DNA of 64,000 nt, taken from positions 868,001-932,000 of the forward strand of contig NZ_CP107811.1 of the NCBI RefSeq assembly GCF_036346105.1. The letters are read 5' to 3'. This stretch comes from Streptomyces sp. NBC_00539 (GTDB taxonomy: Bacteria > Actinomycetota > Actinomycetes > Streptomycetales > Streptomycetaceae). The notes beneath the pieces were generated by a model. The model was not told the DNA's origin. It ran no database searches and was given only the letters and a program-made list of their open reading frames with translations. Position numbers and translations under genes: made by a program. Positions 1-8,354 of this stretch are shown in pieces; the stretch's first letter is position 1, and each line of letters starts with the position of its first letter.

Positions 1-208
1 CCGGGACGTAGCGGTCCGGTCCAGCGGCAAAGACGATGCGCAGCGGGCTGCCGGTGCCGGTGCCGGTGGGCTGCGGGTACAGCGTGAGGGTTTCGCGGCA
101 GTCCGCGGACCGGCCGCCGTCCAGCACGCGGTGGCGGTGACGGAGCGTCCACAGGTACTCGCGCCCGTCGGCGACCAGCCGGCGGGGTTTCCTCGGTTTA
201 CGGGGCAC
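1..208 (-). CDS. Hypothetical protein, 3' part cut off by window edge
   Basis: This reading frame starts at a GTG, reads VPRKPRKPRRLVADGRE and then a segment with YLWTLRHRH, and runs off the left edge after about 69 codons. I read it directly from the reverse strand. Codon positions show the expected GC-rich third base and no stop occurs. The content (Trp/His/Arg-rich start, later RIVFAAGPDRYV) resembles short conserved Streptomyces proteins of unknown role. No catalytic motif or signal peptide is visible in this part, so no function is assigned. Confidence 0.6.
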   Translation of the reverse strand, partial: MPRKPRKPRRLVADGREYLWTLRHRHRVLDGGRSADCRETLTLYPQPTGTGTGSPLRIVFAAGPDRYVP

Positions 209-365
209 GGAGCCGAGCGTACGCGGCCTGCTCCATGCGGCGCCTCCGGGCGGCACGGCTTGCACCGGGCTCCCCGCGCGGGCCCGTGCCCCGGCCGCCG
301 GACGGGGACGGGACCACGCTGCACCGAGCACCGGCCTCCCGGCCGACCGCGGGACGGCCGTCTGG

Positions 366-1217
366 TCATGGCGGCCCCCCGACCGGGTCCTGTGGCCCAC
401 GGACCGCCTCGGCGGCCGGCACGCCCTGCTCATCGTGCCCGCGCAGCAGCCGCACCAGATGCTCCCGGCCTTGCGTCAACCGGCCCGGGAGGTCCGCTGC
501 TCCGGGGAACCAGCGTTTCTCGTACTCCCAGCACAGCCAGCCGTCCGACGGGATGCGGGCCGTCACTCCGGCGAGCGGCAGGACTCCCTCGCCGAGGCCG
601 AGGGGCGTCAGGTCACGGGCCGAGGCCACGTCCTTGACCTGCACGTAGCCCAGGTGCGGCGCGAGGCCGGGCCACGACTCGGCGGGCTGCTCGCCGCCCA
701 GCCAGGTGTGGAGCACGTCCCACAGCGCCCCGGCGCCCGGATGCCCGACCCGCTCCAGCACCCGGGCGGCGGCGGTCCCGGTGGTGTGCGAGTCGTGGGT
801 CTCCAGCAGGATCCGCACACCGTGCAGTTCGGCATACGGCGCCGCGGCACGCAGTCTGCGGACGGCGTTGTCATCCGCGTCCGCCTCGGGCAGGCTCCCG
901 CCGCCGGGGAAGACCCGGACGTAGGGGGCTTCGAGATCGACGGCGAGCCGGACCAGGGAGTGCAGTTCGGCCAGGACCGGCCCGTCTCGCCCGGCGGCGG
1001 CCACCTCGGCGTATCCCGCTACCCCGAGGGCGGTGACCCCGGCGGCGGTGAGGGTACGCCGGGCCACGGCACGGTCGCCGCTGGGGCTGCCGGGATGCAG
1101 GGGTTCCTCCGGGTGGGCCCGCAGTTCCAGGCCGTCGTACCCGTGCTCGGCGGCGAGGGCGGCGCTGCGCGCGAGCGGGGTCCCGGGCAGGCCGAGCGTG
1201 GAGAAGGCGTACTTCAC
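366..1217 (-). CDS. Sugar phosphate isomerase/epimerase (AP-endonuclease-2-like TIM barrel)
   Basis: A 283-residue TIM-barrel protein of the xylose-isomerase-like/AP endonuclease 2 superfamily. The N-terminal FSTLGLPG strand, ILLETHDSH (metal-binding Glu and His region), LWDVLHTW and YVQVKDV are the usual barrel positions for divalent-metal ligands. The GTG start overlaps the stop of the LacI-family regulator by four bases (GTGA), so the two genes should be translationally coupled. The substrate is not readable from the sequence. The LacI gene and the divergent oxidoreductase operon suggest a sugar or sugar-acid intermediate. The C-terminal 25 residues are Gly/Pro-rich and probably disordered. 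Confidence 0.85.
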   Translation of the reverse strand: MKYAFSTLGLPGTPLARSAALAAEHGYDGLELRAHPEEPLHPGSPSGDRAVARRTLTAAGVTALGVAGYAEVAAAGRDGPVLAELHSLVRLAVDLEAPYVRVFPGGGSLPEADADDNAVRRLRAAAPYAELHGVRILLETHDSHTTGTAAARVLERVGHPGAGALWDVLHTWLGGEQPAESWPGLAPHLGYVQVKDVASARDLTPLGLGEGVLPLAGVTARIPSDGWLCWEYEKRWFPGAADLPGRLTQGREHLVRLLRGHDEQGVPAAEAVRGPQDPVGGPP

Positions 1218-2287
1218 GGTCGGCTCCCTTCGCTGGGCGGCGCCGTGGACGCCCGCACCATCAGCTCGGTGGGCAGGGTGGTGATGCGGCCCGGGGGCGC
1301 CGGTCTGCGGCCGGTGACGAGTTGGGCCGCGAGCACGCCCGCCTCCCGCAGCGGGACCCTGACGGTGGTCAGGGCGGGCGCGGTGTCCACGCTGAACGGC
1401 AGGTCGTCGAAGCCGGCGACCGAGACGTCCTCGGGAATGCGCTTGCCTGCTTCTCCCAGGGCCGCGGCCACACCGGCGGCGACGGTGTCGTTGGCCGCCG
1501 CGACGGCGGTGAAGGGCGCCCCGCGGCGGAGCAGTTCGCGGGTGGCGTCATACCCGGCGGAGCGTTCGAAGCCGGCGTGCACGGTGAGCGGGGCACAGGC
1601 CTCGGGCAGGGCGGGGTCGTGCCGTCGCAACGCGGCGGTGTGTCCGGCGAGCCGTTCCCGGGTGGTGCTCAGCCCCGGCGGACCGGCCACGTATGCGATG
1701 CGCCGATGGCCGAGTGTCAGCAGGTGCTCCGCGAGGCGGAAGGCTCCACCGTGGTCGTCGAACATGACGGTGGCGACCGGCAGTGCGGCGGGCACGGCCA
1801 GCGGCGGTCTCCCGCACAGCACCACCGTGGTGCCGGCGAGCGCCATGCGGCTGATGCGGGCGGTGAGCGCGGCGCTGTGGTGCGGTTCCTCCACCGCCCC
1901 GCCCGTCAGGACGACTCCGCCTGCCCGCTGGCCCTCCAGCAGGGCGAGGTAGTCGAGTTCGGCCGAGGGAACGCCCTCGGTGTTGCAGACGACGGCGAGC
2001 CTGCGTCCGTCCCCCTGGCCGGTCGGTGCCAGCGCCTTCTGGAAGGCTCCCGCAATGATGCCGAAGAAGCTGTCCGCGACGTCGTGGACGAGTACGCCCA
2101 CGAGGTCGGAGGTGGCGGCCGCGAGGGCCCGGGCCGGGCCGTTGGCGATGTATCCCAGTTCTTCGATGGCTTGTTCCACCCGGGTCCGGGTGCCTCCGGC
2201 CACCGGGTGGCCCCCGTTCAGTACACGCGAGACCGTGGCGGGCGAAACGCCCGCGTGCGCCGCGACCTCGGCGAGAGTCACCGCCAT
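1214..2287 (-). CDS. LacI-family transcriptional regulator
   Basis: A 357-residue repressor with the LacI helix-turn-helix at residues 4-24 (TLAEVAAHAGVSPATVSRVL), the hinge-helix region just after it, and a periplasmic-binding-protein-like effector domain (VGVLVHDV, RRIAYVAGP, VAGFDDLPF). I chose the ATG preceded by GGAGGAGGGG at good spacing; an in-frame upstream ATG would add 33 residues with no homology-like content. It is divergent from the Gfo/Idh/MocA operon. Two copies of the palindromic core GAAAGCGCTTTC lie in the shared promoter region, so it probably represses both its own unit and the dehydrogenase unit until a sugar ligand binds. Confidence 0.93.
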   Translation of the reverse strand: MAVTLAEVAAHAGVSPATVSRVLNGGHPVAGGTRTRVEQAIEELGYIANGPARALAAATSDLVGVLVHDVADSFFGIIAGAFQKALAPTGQGDGRRLAVVCNTEGVPSAELDYLALLEGQRAGGVVLTGGAVEEPHHSAALTARISRMALAGTTVVLCGRPPLAVPAALPVATVMFDDHGGAFRLAEHLLTLGHRRIAYVAGPPGLSTTRERLAGHTAALRRHDPALPEACAPLTVHAGFERSAGYDATRELLRRGAPFTAVAAANDTVAAGVAAALGEAGKRIPEDVSVAGFDDLPFSVDTAPALTTVRVPLREAGVLAAQLVTGRRPAPPGRITTLPTELMVRASTAPPSEGSRP

Positions 2288-2367
2288 GTCGCACCCCTCC
2301 TCCTGCCCCGCACTCGGTGGCCGGGCCGTCTTCGTCTTGTCCGTCGCAGTCTCAGTCTGCCCGATTA

Positions 2368-2381
2368 GGAAAGCGCTTTCC
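2368..2381. promoter_or_regulatory. LacI-family operator 1
   Basis: The perfect 14-bp palindrome GGAAAGCGCTTTCC lies in the divergent promoter region, 81 bases upstream of the regulator's start. The core GAAAGCGCTTTC is typical of LacI/GalR-family operators with a central CG step. A second copy lies 67 bp away centre to centre. Confidence 0.8.
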
Positions 2382-2435
2382 ATCACTCGTACGGGTGTTG
2401 TGCAGGAAGCCAGCCCAGTTCTAGCCTGGGCGTGT

Positions 2436-2447
2436 GAAAGCGCTTTC
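2436..2447. promoter_or_regulatory. LacI-family operator 2
   Basis: The 12-bp palindrome GAAAGCGCTTTC has the same core as operator 1 and lies 35 bases upstream of the dehydrogenase start codon. The centre-to-centre distance of 67 bp is about 6.4 helical turns, so two dimers could occupy both promoters; DNA looping is possible but not shown. Confidence 0.8.
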
Positions 2448-2482
2448 CATCATCGCCACGTGACGCGAAGGAGGGGGACCCC

Positions 2483-3667
2483 ATGGCAAAGGACAGGGCA
2501 GTCGAAAAGGCACGCCGCTCGGTGCGCACCATCAAGATCGCCATGAACGGCGTGACCGGACGGATGGGATACCGCCAGCACCTGGTGCGATCCGTCCTCG
2601 CCCTGCGGGAGCAGGGAGGCCTCGATCTCGGGGACGGGACCGTGCTGTGGCCCGAGCCGGTGCTGGTCGGGCGGCGGGAGGAGGCGTTGCGGGCCATCGC
2701 CGACCGACACGGGCTCGAACACGTCAGCACCGATCTGGCGGAGGTGCTGACCGATCCCGAAGTGGAGGTCTACTTCGACGCGCAGGTGACCGGCGCCCGG
2801 GAAGCCGCCGTCCGACAGGCCATCGCGGCGGGCAAGCACGTGTACTGCGAGAAGCCGACCGCCCTCTCCTTCTCCTCCTCGCTGGAGCTCGCGCGGCTGG
2901 CGGTGGCGGCCGGAGTCAGACACGGCGTGGTCCAGGACAAGCTGTTCCTGCCGGGTCTGCTGAAACTGAGGCGGCTGATCGAAGGCGGCTTCTTCGGTGA
3001 GGTCCTCTCCGTGCGCGGGGAGTTCGGCTACTGGGTGTTCGAGGGGGACTGGCAGCCGGCCCAGCGGCCCTCCTGGAACTACCGCGCGCAGGACGGCGGC
3101 GGCATCACCGCCGACATGTTCCCGCACTGGGAGTACCTGCTGCACGAACTGTTCGGCCGCGTGTGTTCGGTGCAGGCCCTCACCCGTACCCACATCGGCC
3201 GCCGTTGGGACGAGGAGGGCAAGCCGTACGAGGCCACCGCGGACGATGCCGTCTACGGGGTCTTCGAACTGGAGGGCGGCGTGGTCGCGCAGATCAATTC
3301 GTCCTGGACCGTGCGGGTCCACCGGGACGAGCTGCTGGAGCTCCAAGTGGACGGGACGCACGGTTCGGCGGTGGCCGGGCTGCGCGAGTGCCGGATCCAG
3401 CACCGGGCGGGGACCCCCAAACCGGTCTGGAATCCCGACCTTCCGCAGACCGGGTCGTTCCGCTCCCAATGGCAGGAGGTCCCCGACAACACCCCGGCGG
3501 AGAACGGCTTCAAGGCCCAGTGGGAGCTGTTCCTGCGCCACGTCGTCCGGGACGAGACCTGGAAGTGGGACCTGCTCGCCGGGGCACGCGGGGTGCAGCT
3601 TGCCGAACTCGGTCTGCGGTCCTCGGCGCAGGGCCGCCGGCTACAGGTGCCGGAGGTGGTCCTGTGA
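2483..3667 (+). CDS. Gfo/Idh/MocA-family NAD(P)-dependent oxidoreductase
   Basis: A 394-residue dehydrogenase. It has an N-terminal Rossmann nucleotide site (NGVTGRMG, about residues 20-27), the family EKP motif (EKPTALS, about residue 126) and a C-terminal GFO/IDH/MocA alpha/beta domain. The ATG follows GGAGGGGG. It is first in an operon of three genes joined by GTGA overlaps, divergent from the LacI gene. Members oxidise or reduce a sugar hydroxyl or ketone. With the DUF993 and isomerase-like partners, a 3-keto-sugar or cyclitol type pathway is plausible, but the substrate is inferred, not seen. Confidence 0.9.
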   Translation: MAKDRAVEKARRSVRTIKIAMNGVTGRMGYRQHLVRSVLALREQGGLDLGDGTVLWPEPVLVGRREEALRAIADRHGLEHVSTDLAEVLTDPEVEVYFDAQVTGAREAAVRQAIAAGKHVYCEKPTALSFSSSLELARLAVAAGVRHGVVQDKLFLPGLLKLRRLIEGGFFGEVLSVRGEFGYWVFEGDWQPAQRPSWNYRAQDGGGITADMFPHWEYLLHELFGRVCSVQALTRTHIGRRWDEEGKPYEATADDAVYGVFELEGGVVAQINSSWTVRVHRDELLELQVDGTHGSAVAGLRECRIQHRAGTPKPVWNPDLPQTGSFRSQWQEVPDNTPAENGFKAQWELFLRHVVRDETWKWDLLAGARGVQLAELGLRSSAQGRRLQVPEVVL

Positions 3668-4824
3668 ACACCATCCTCCTGCCGGACACGGAGGGCGGAT
3701 ACCGGGAGTACCGGCCGAACAGTGCTCCGCTGCCGCCGCTGACCTGCGGCCCGGCGCAGAGCCGGACGTTCTTCGCGGCGGCGCACGTCGTCGCCGAGCC
3801 CCTCCGCGTTTGCGCGGGAGCAGGGCCAGAGGTCGACTGGGACGCCACGCTGGCCTTCCGGCACCGGCTGTGGGCTCAGGGGCTCGGGGTCGCGGAGGCC
3901 ATGGACACCGCGCAGCGCGGAATGGGCCTGGACTGGCCGACCGCAGCCGAGCTGATCCGCCGCTCGGCGGCCGAGGCCCGGGCGGTGGGGGGCCGGATCG
4001 TCTGCGGTGTCGGGACCGATCAGCTGACGGCGCCCGGGCCCCACTCGATCGCCCGGATCACCGCCGCGTACGCGGAGCAGCTCGCGCACAGCGAGGCGTG
4101 CGGGTCGGCGGCCGTGCTGATGGCCTCCCGGGCGCTCGCGAAGGCGGCCCGGGGCCCGGAGGACTACCTGGAGGTGTACGGGCAGTTGCTCCGTCAGAGC
4201 TCCACACCCGTGGTGTTGCACTGGCTGGGTGCGATGTTCGATCCGGAGCTCACCGGCTACTGGGGGCACGAGGACCCCGAGGAAGCCACCGAGGTCTTCT
4301 TGAAGATCATCACGGAGTATCCCGGGAAGGTGGCAGGGATCAAGGTGTCGTTGCTGGACGCGGACCGGGAAGTGGACATCCGGCGCCGGCTGCCGGCCGG
4401 CGTGCGCTGCTACACGGGCGACGACCACCACTATCCGGAACTGATCGGTGGTGACGGCGAGCTGGCGAGCGACGCCCTGCTGGGGATCTTCGACCCGATC
4501 GCCCCGATCGCGGCGCGGGCGGCGCAGGCGCTCGACCGGGGCGACGCGGTGGCCTTCCGGGCTCTGTTGGACCCTACGGTGGCGCTGGCGCGGCATCTGT
4601 TCGCCCCGCCGACCCGCTACTACAAGACGGGTGTGGTCCTGCTGGCCTGGCTGGCGGGGTACCAGGAGCACTTCACGATGCTGGGCGGGCTCCAGTCGGG
4701 ACGTTCGCTCCCGCACCTGGCCACGACGTACGAACTGGCAGACCGACTGGGCCTCTTCCCCGATCCGGGGCTCGCCGAGGCCCGGATGCGGCAGCTGTTC
4801 GCGGTGTACGGGGTGGCGTCGTGA
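3664..4824 (+). CDS. DUF993 / dihydrodipicolinate-synthase-family aldolase-like protein
   Basis: A 386-residue protein of the DUF993 branch of the DHDPS-like aldolases. The segment AGIKVSLLDA holds the likely Schiff-base lysine at the barrel position where class I aldolases carry it, and TGDDHHYPELIGG and FDPIAPIA follow. The GTG start overlaps the upstream stop by four bases, and its own stop overlaps the next GTG in the same way. Actinobacterial DUF993 genes commonly sit beside Gfo/Idh/MocA and isomerase genes, which supports a catabolic lyase role. The true reaction is unknown to me. Confidence 0.85.
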   Translation: MNTILLPDTEGGYREYRPNSAPLPPLTCGPAQSRTFFAAAHVVAEPLRVCAGAGPEVDWDATLAFRHRLWAQGLGVAEAMDTAQRGMGLDWPTAAELIRRSAAEARAVGGRIVCGVGTDQLTAPGPHSIARITAAYAEQLAHSEACGSAAVLMASRALAKAARGPEDYLEVYGQLLRQSSTPVVLHWLGAMFDPELTGYWGHEDPEEATEVFLKIITEYPGKVAGIKVSLLDADREVDIRRRLPAGVRCYTGDDHHYPELIGGDGELASDALLGIFDPIAPIAARAAQALDRGDAVAFRALLDPTVALARHLFAPPTRYYKTGVVLLAWLAGYQEHFTMLGGLQSGRSLPHLATTYELADRLGLFPDPGLAEARMRQLFAVYGVAS

Positions 4825-5660
4825 ACCGGGCGCCGGCACCGGCCCGGTTCAGCCTCAACCAGGAGACGGTCCGGCAGTGGTCGCTCCCGGAGCTGGTGAG
4901 CGGCTGCACGGCAGCCGGGGTACGAGCCGTGGGCCTGTGGCGGGAGCCGGTACGGCGGTTCGGGGTGCGACAGACGGCGAAGCTGATCGCCGGGGCGGGG
5001 CTGCACGTCAGCTCGCTGTGCCGGGGCGGGTTCTTCACGGCCGCCGACCCGGCGGGACGGGCAGCGGCTCTCGAGGACAACAGGCGGGCGGTGGAGGAGG
5101 CCGCCGAACTCGGGGCGGACACCCTGGTCCTGGTCTCGGGCGGACTGCCCGACGGGGACCGCGACCTGGTCGGTGCGCGCGAGCGGATCGCGGACATCCT
5201 GGGCGAGTTGACGCCGTGGGCCGCAGCGCACGGGGTGCGGCTGGGCATCGAGGCCCTCCATCCGATGTACGCCGCGGACCGCTGTGTGGTCTCCACGCTC
5301 GGCCAGGCACTGGATCTGGCCGAGCGGTTCCCCGCGGAGCGTGTGGGGGTGGTGGTGGACGCCTACCACCTGTGGTGGGACGAGCGGCTCCCGGAGCACA
5401 TGCGCCGGGCCGGAGCGGGCGGCCGGATCGTGTCCGTCCAGGTCGCCGACTGGGTGACCCCGCTCCCGGAAGGGGTGCTGCTCGGGCGGGGGCAGCTCGG
5501 TGACGGGTGCATCGATCTCCGGGGATTCCTGGAGCTGGCCGACGGGGCGGGCTACCGCGGGCCGGTCGAGGTGGAGATCTTCCATCCGGAACTGTGGGCC
5601 CGGGAGGGATCGGAGGTACTGCGGGAGGTGATCGAACGCTATCGCCGGCACGTCGCATGA
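4821..5660 (+). CDS. Sugar phosphate isomerase/epimerase (TIM barrel), operon partner
   Basis: A 279-residue xylose-isomerase-like barrel. Visible are LGIEALHPM (metal-ligand Glu), VVVDAYHLWW (Asp and His), VQVADW and VEVEIFHPEL near the end (second Glu), the classic spread of metal ligands in this fold. Translation starts at a GTG overlapping the upstream stop (GTGA), so it is third in the LacI-controlled operon. It is only weakly similar to the other barrel in the left-hand unit, so the cluster encodes two different isomerase-like or lyase-like enzymes acting in one pathway. Confidence 0.88.
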   Translation: MNRAPAPARFSLNQETVRQWSLPELVSGCTAAGVRAVGLWREPVRRFGVRQTAKLIAGAGLHVSSLCRGGFFTAADPAGRAAALEDNRRAVEEAAELGADTLVLVSGGLPDGDRDLVGARERIADILGELTPWAAAHGVRLGIEALHPMYAADRCVVSTLGQALDLAERFPAERVGVVVDAYHLWWDERLPEHMRRAGAGGRIVSVQVADWVTPLPEGVLLGRGQLGDGCIDLRGFLELADGAGYRGPVEVEIFHPELWAREGSEVLREVIERYRRHVA

Positions 5661-5781
5661 GGTGGCGACAGCGAGACGGCGGGGCCGGCAGCGGTACGGG
5701 CCGGACGGTCGGGGCCGGCGGCGCGGCCCGGTACCGGGTAGGGGCAGTACCAGACGGTGAGGGTGGGAAAAGGAGAAAGCG

Positions 5782-8193
5782 ATGACAGATCCATGGAGTC
5801 GGCGCGCCTTCCTCTCCACGGCGGGCGGAGGTGCGCTGTGGCTGGGCGCCCCCCTCACGCGCGCCGGGGGCGAACCGGCCACGGACACGTACACGGCCAC
5901 GGACACGTACGAGACGATGCGCGCCGTCTGGCGCGGGCTCCTTCTCGGCGCTGGTTTTCCGGCGACGAGCGAGCCGTTCCGGTCGCGGCTCACCGAACTC
6001 GGCGAACAGGCCGAGGGCTGGCGGGCCGCCATGGCCCCCGCGCCGGCAGCGCTCTGGCCCGATCTGCGATTCGCCACCGATCCCGAGAAGATGATGCAGA
6101 GCTACTACCGGCTGCGCACGATGGCGGAGGCCTACGTCCGTCCCGGTACCGGGCACACGGGCGAGACCGCGCTGCGCACGGCGCTGCTGACCGGGCTCGA
6201 TCATCTGCACACGGAGGCCTACCACGCGGGCCAGGTGGCGTACGGCAACTGGTACTGCTGGCAGATCGGCGCCCCGCAGGCGCTGCTCGACCTCTGCGTC
6301 CTGCTCCAACCGGACCTGACACCGGTGCGCCTCACCGATTACTGCGCGGCGGTCGACCACTTCGTGCCCGACTCCGTCGTCTCCTCCTACAGCGGGACCA
6401 GCACGGGGGCGAACCGGGTGGACCTGTGCCGGGTACTGGCCCTGCGCGGGGTGGTCGGCTCGGATGCGGGGAAGCTCGCTCTCGCTCGGGACGCGCTCGC
6501 GCCGGTCTTCCCGTACGTCTCCTCGGGTGACGGGCTCTACCGGGACGGTTCCTTCGTCCAGCACACCTGGGTGCCGTACACCGGGACGTACGGAGCGGTG
6601 CTCCTCGGCGGGCTCGGCATGCTGTTCGCCCTGTTGCGGCAGACCCCGTGGGAAGTGACCGATCCGGGTGCGCAGATCGTGTTCGACGCCGTCGAGCGGG
6701 CCTGGGCGCCGTTCCTGTTCAACGGGCTGGTCATGGACGCGGTGTCCGGCCGGGCGGTCAGCAGGGGCGTGGCGGCGCTGGACGCCCGGCAGGTCCAGCA
6801 GGACGACCACGCGCGGGGGCACGCGGTGCTGGCCGGGATCCTGCTGCTGGCGGAGGGTGCGAGCAGCGCCGAACGGGCCCGTTGGCGGGGGCTGGTCAAG
6901 GGGTGGATGGCCCGGGCCTACTACAGCCCGCCCATGGCCGATCAGACCCTGGGGCTGTCCGCTCTCGCCCGACTGGCGGAGGTGGCGGCGGATACGGAGG
7001 TGGCGGGACTTGCCGAGCCGGTCGGCCACCGGCTGTTCGCGTCGATGGACCGGGCCACGCATCGGCGCCCCGGCTGGGCCGCCTCGCTGTCGATGGCCTC
7101 GAAACGGATCGCGCACTACGAGACGGGCAACGGGGAGAACCTGCGCGGCTGGCACACGGGCAGCGGGATGCTCGCCTGGTGGGGAGCCACCTACGGGAAC
7201 GGCCAGTACTCGGATGCCTTCTGGCCCACGGTGGATCCCCGCCGACTGCCCGGGACCACCGTGTCCCGGCTGGCGCTGGCCGACGGCGCGGGAGGTGACT
7301 GGGGCGCCCCGCGGCCAGACGCGGTGTGGGTGGGCGGAACGACCGACGGGGAGTTCGCGTCGGTCGGCCAGCACCTGCGGGGCCTGGGCAGCACGCTGGC
7401 GGCACGGAAATCGTGGTTCTTCCTCGCCGACACCATCGTGTGCATGGGCGCGGGGATCCGTTCGACGGACGGGGTGCCGGTCGAGTCGGTCATCGACAAC
7501 CGCAATCTGGGCGCGGCCGGCACGCATGCGCTCACCGTCGGCGGCGCCGTACAGCCGGGCGCCTTGGGCTGGTCGGCGTCCTTCCCCTCCCCCGGCTGGG
7601 CCCATCTGGCGGGCTTCGGCGGGTACGTGATGTGCGGGGCGGGGGCGTTCAAGGCCCTCCGGGAGGCGCGCACCGGCCGGTGGAGCGACATCAACCGGGC
7701 CAGTGCGACGACGGCGTTGACCCGGCGCTACCTCACCCTCTGGTACGACCACGGTACGGATCCGGTCGCCGCCGGGTACGTCCACCAGATACTGCCGGGA
7801 GCCTCGGCCGGACAGACGGCCGCCCGGGCCGGCTCCACGGGCTGGCTGCGGGTGCTCGCCAACACCGAAGCGGCTCAAGGGGTGTCGGTGGGTTCGCTCG
7901 GCTTCACCGGCGTCAACTTCTGGCAGGCGGGGACGGCCGGCCTGCTGGAGGCGAGCGCCGCGTGCTCGGTCACGGTCCGGGAGAGACCCGACGGCACTGC
8001 CGTCCTGTCCGTCGCGGACCCGGCCAGGGCCCTGGCCGCGCTGACGGTGGTGTGGGACCGGCCCGTCACGGCAGTGGTGTCCCGGCCGCCGAGCGTGGTG
8101 ACGGCCGAACCGGGCGCCCGCCTCCGGCTCGCCTTCGGCGACCTCACAGGGGCAGCGGGAGCCGGGCAGCAGGTGGTGGTGCGGCTGGGCTGA
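5782..8193 (+). CDS. Secreted polysaccharide lyase family 8 (hyaluronate/chondroitin/xanthan lyase type)
   Basis: An 803-residue Tat-exported enzyme. The N terminus has SRRAFLSTAGGG followed by a hydrophobic stretch. The alpha/alpha-toroid part shows NWYCWQIG (Asn156), GANRVD, and QHTWVPYTGTYG with His261 and Tyr270, matching the Asn-His-Tyr catalytic set of PL8. The later part (NGENLRGWHTGSGM, then beta domains) matches the family, and length is normal. PL8 enzymes cleave uronate-containing polymers by beta-elimination. It starts 121 bases after the LacI-linked operon on the same strand; co-transcription is possible but not shown. Confidence 0.92.
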   Translation: MTDPWSRRAFLSTAGGGALWLGAPLTRAGGEPATDTYTATDTYETMRAVWRGLLLGAGFPATSEPFRSRLTELGEQAEGWRAAMAPAPAALWPDLRFATDPEKMMQSYYRLRTMAEAYVRPGTGHTGETALRTALLTGLDHLHTEAYHAGQVAYGNWYCWQIGAPQALLDLCVLLQPDLTPVRLTDYCAAVDHFVPDSVVSSYSGTSTGANRVDLCRVLALRGVVGSDAGKLALARDALAPVFPYVSSGDGLYRDGSFVQHTWVPYTGTYGAVLLGGLGMLFALLRQTPWEVTDPGAQIVFDAVERAWAPFLFNGLVMDAVSGRAVSRGVAALDARQVQQDDHARGHAVLAGILLLAEGASSAERARWRGLVKGWMARAYYSPPMADQTLGLSALARLAEVAADTEVAGLAEPVGHRLFASMDRATHRRPGWAASLSMASKRIAHYETGNGENLRGWHTGSGMLAWWGATYGNGQYSDAFWPTVDPRRLPGTTVSRLALADGAGGDWGAPRPDAVWVGGTTDGEFASVGQHLRGLGSTLAARKSWFFLADTIVCMGAGIRSTDGVPVESVIDNRNLGAAGTHALTVGGAVQPGALGWSASFPSPGWAHLAGFGGYVMCGAGAFKALREARTGRWSDINRASATTALTRRYLTLWYDHGTDPVAAGYVHQILPGASAGQTAARAGSTGWLRVLANTEAAQGVSVGSLGFTGVNFWQAGTAGLLEASAACSVTVRERPDGTAVLSVADPARALAALTVVWDRPVTAVVSRPPSVVTAEPGARLRLAFGDLTGAAGAGQQVVVRLG

Positions 8194-8239
8194 CGCACCG
8201 TCCACCCACGCACCTCGGCGCGGTACCCCTTCGGCCCGA

Positions 8240-8264
8240 CCGCCCCGCCCGCCACTCGGGGCGG
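8240..8264 (+). terminator. Weak GC hairpin after the PL8 lyase gene
   Basis: A 7-bp inverted repeat (CCGCCCC ... GGGGCGG, 11-base loop) lies about 50 bases after the lyase stop codon. There is no T-run, as is common in Streptomyces. It may end the lyase transcript. Confidence 0.35.
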
Positions 8265-8354
8265 CCACACCGCGGGAGGCTCCGTGGGGCGCCGGCCCCG
8301 GCGCGGGTGGAGGGGGTGCGGACGGAGGTGGCTGGGTGGCATAGCGTGCGCCCT

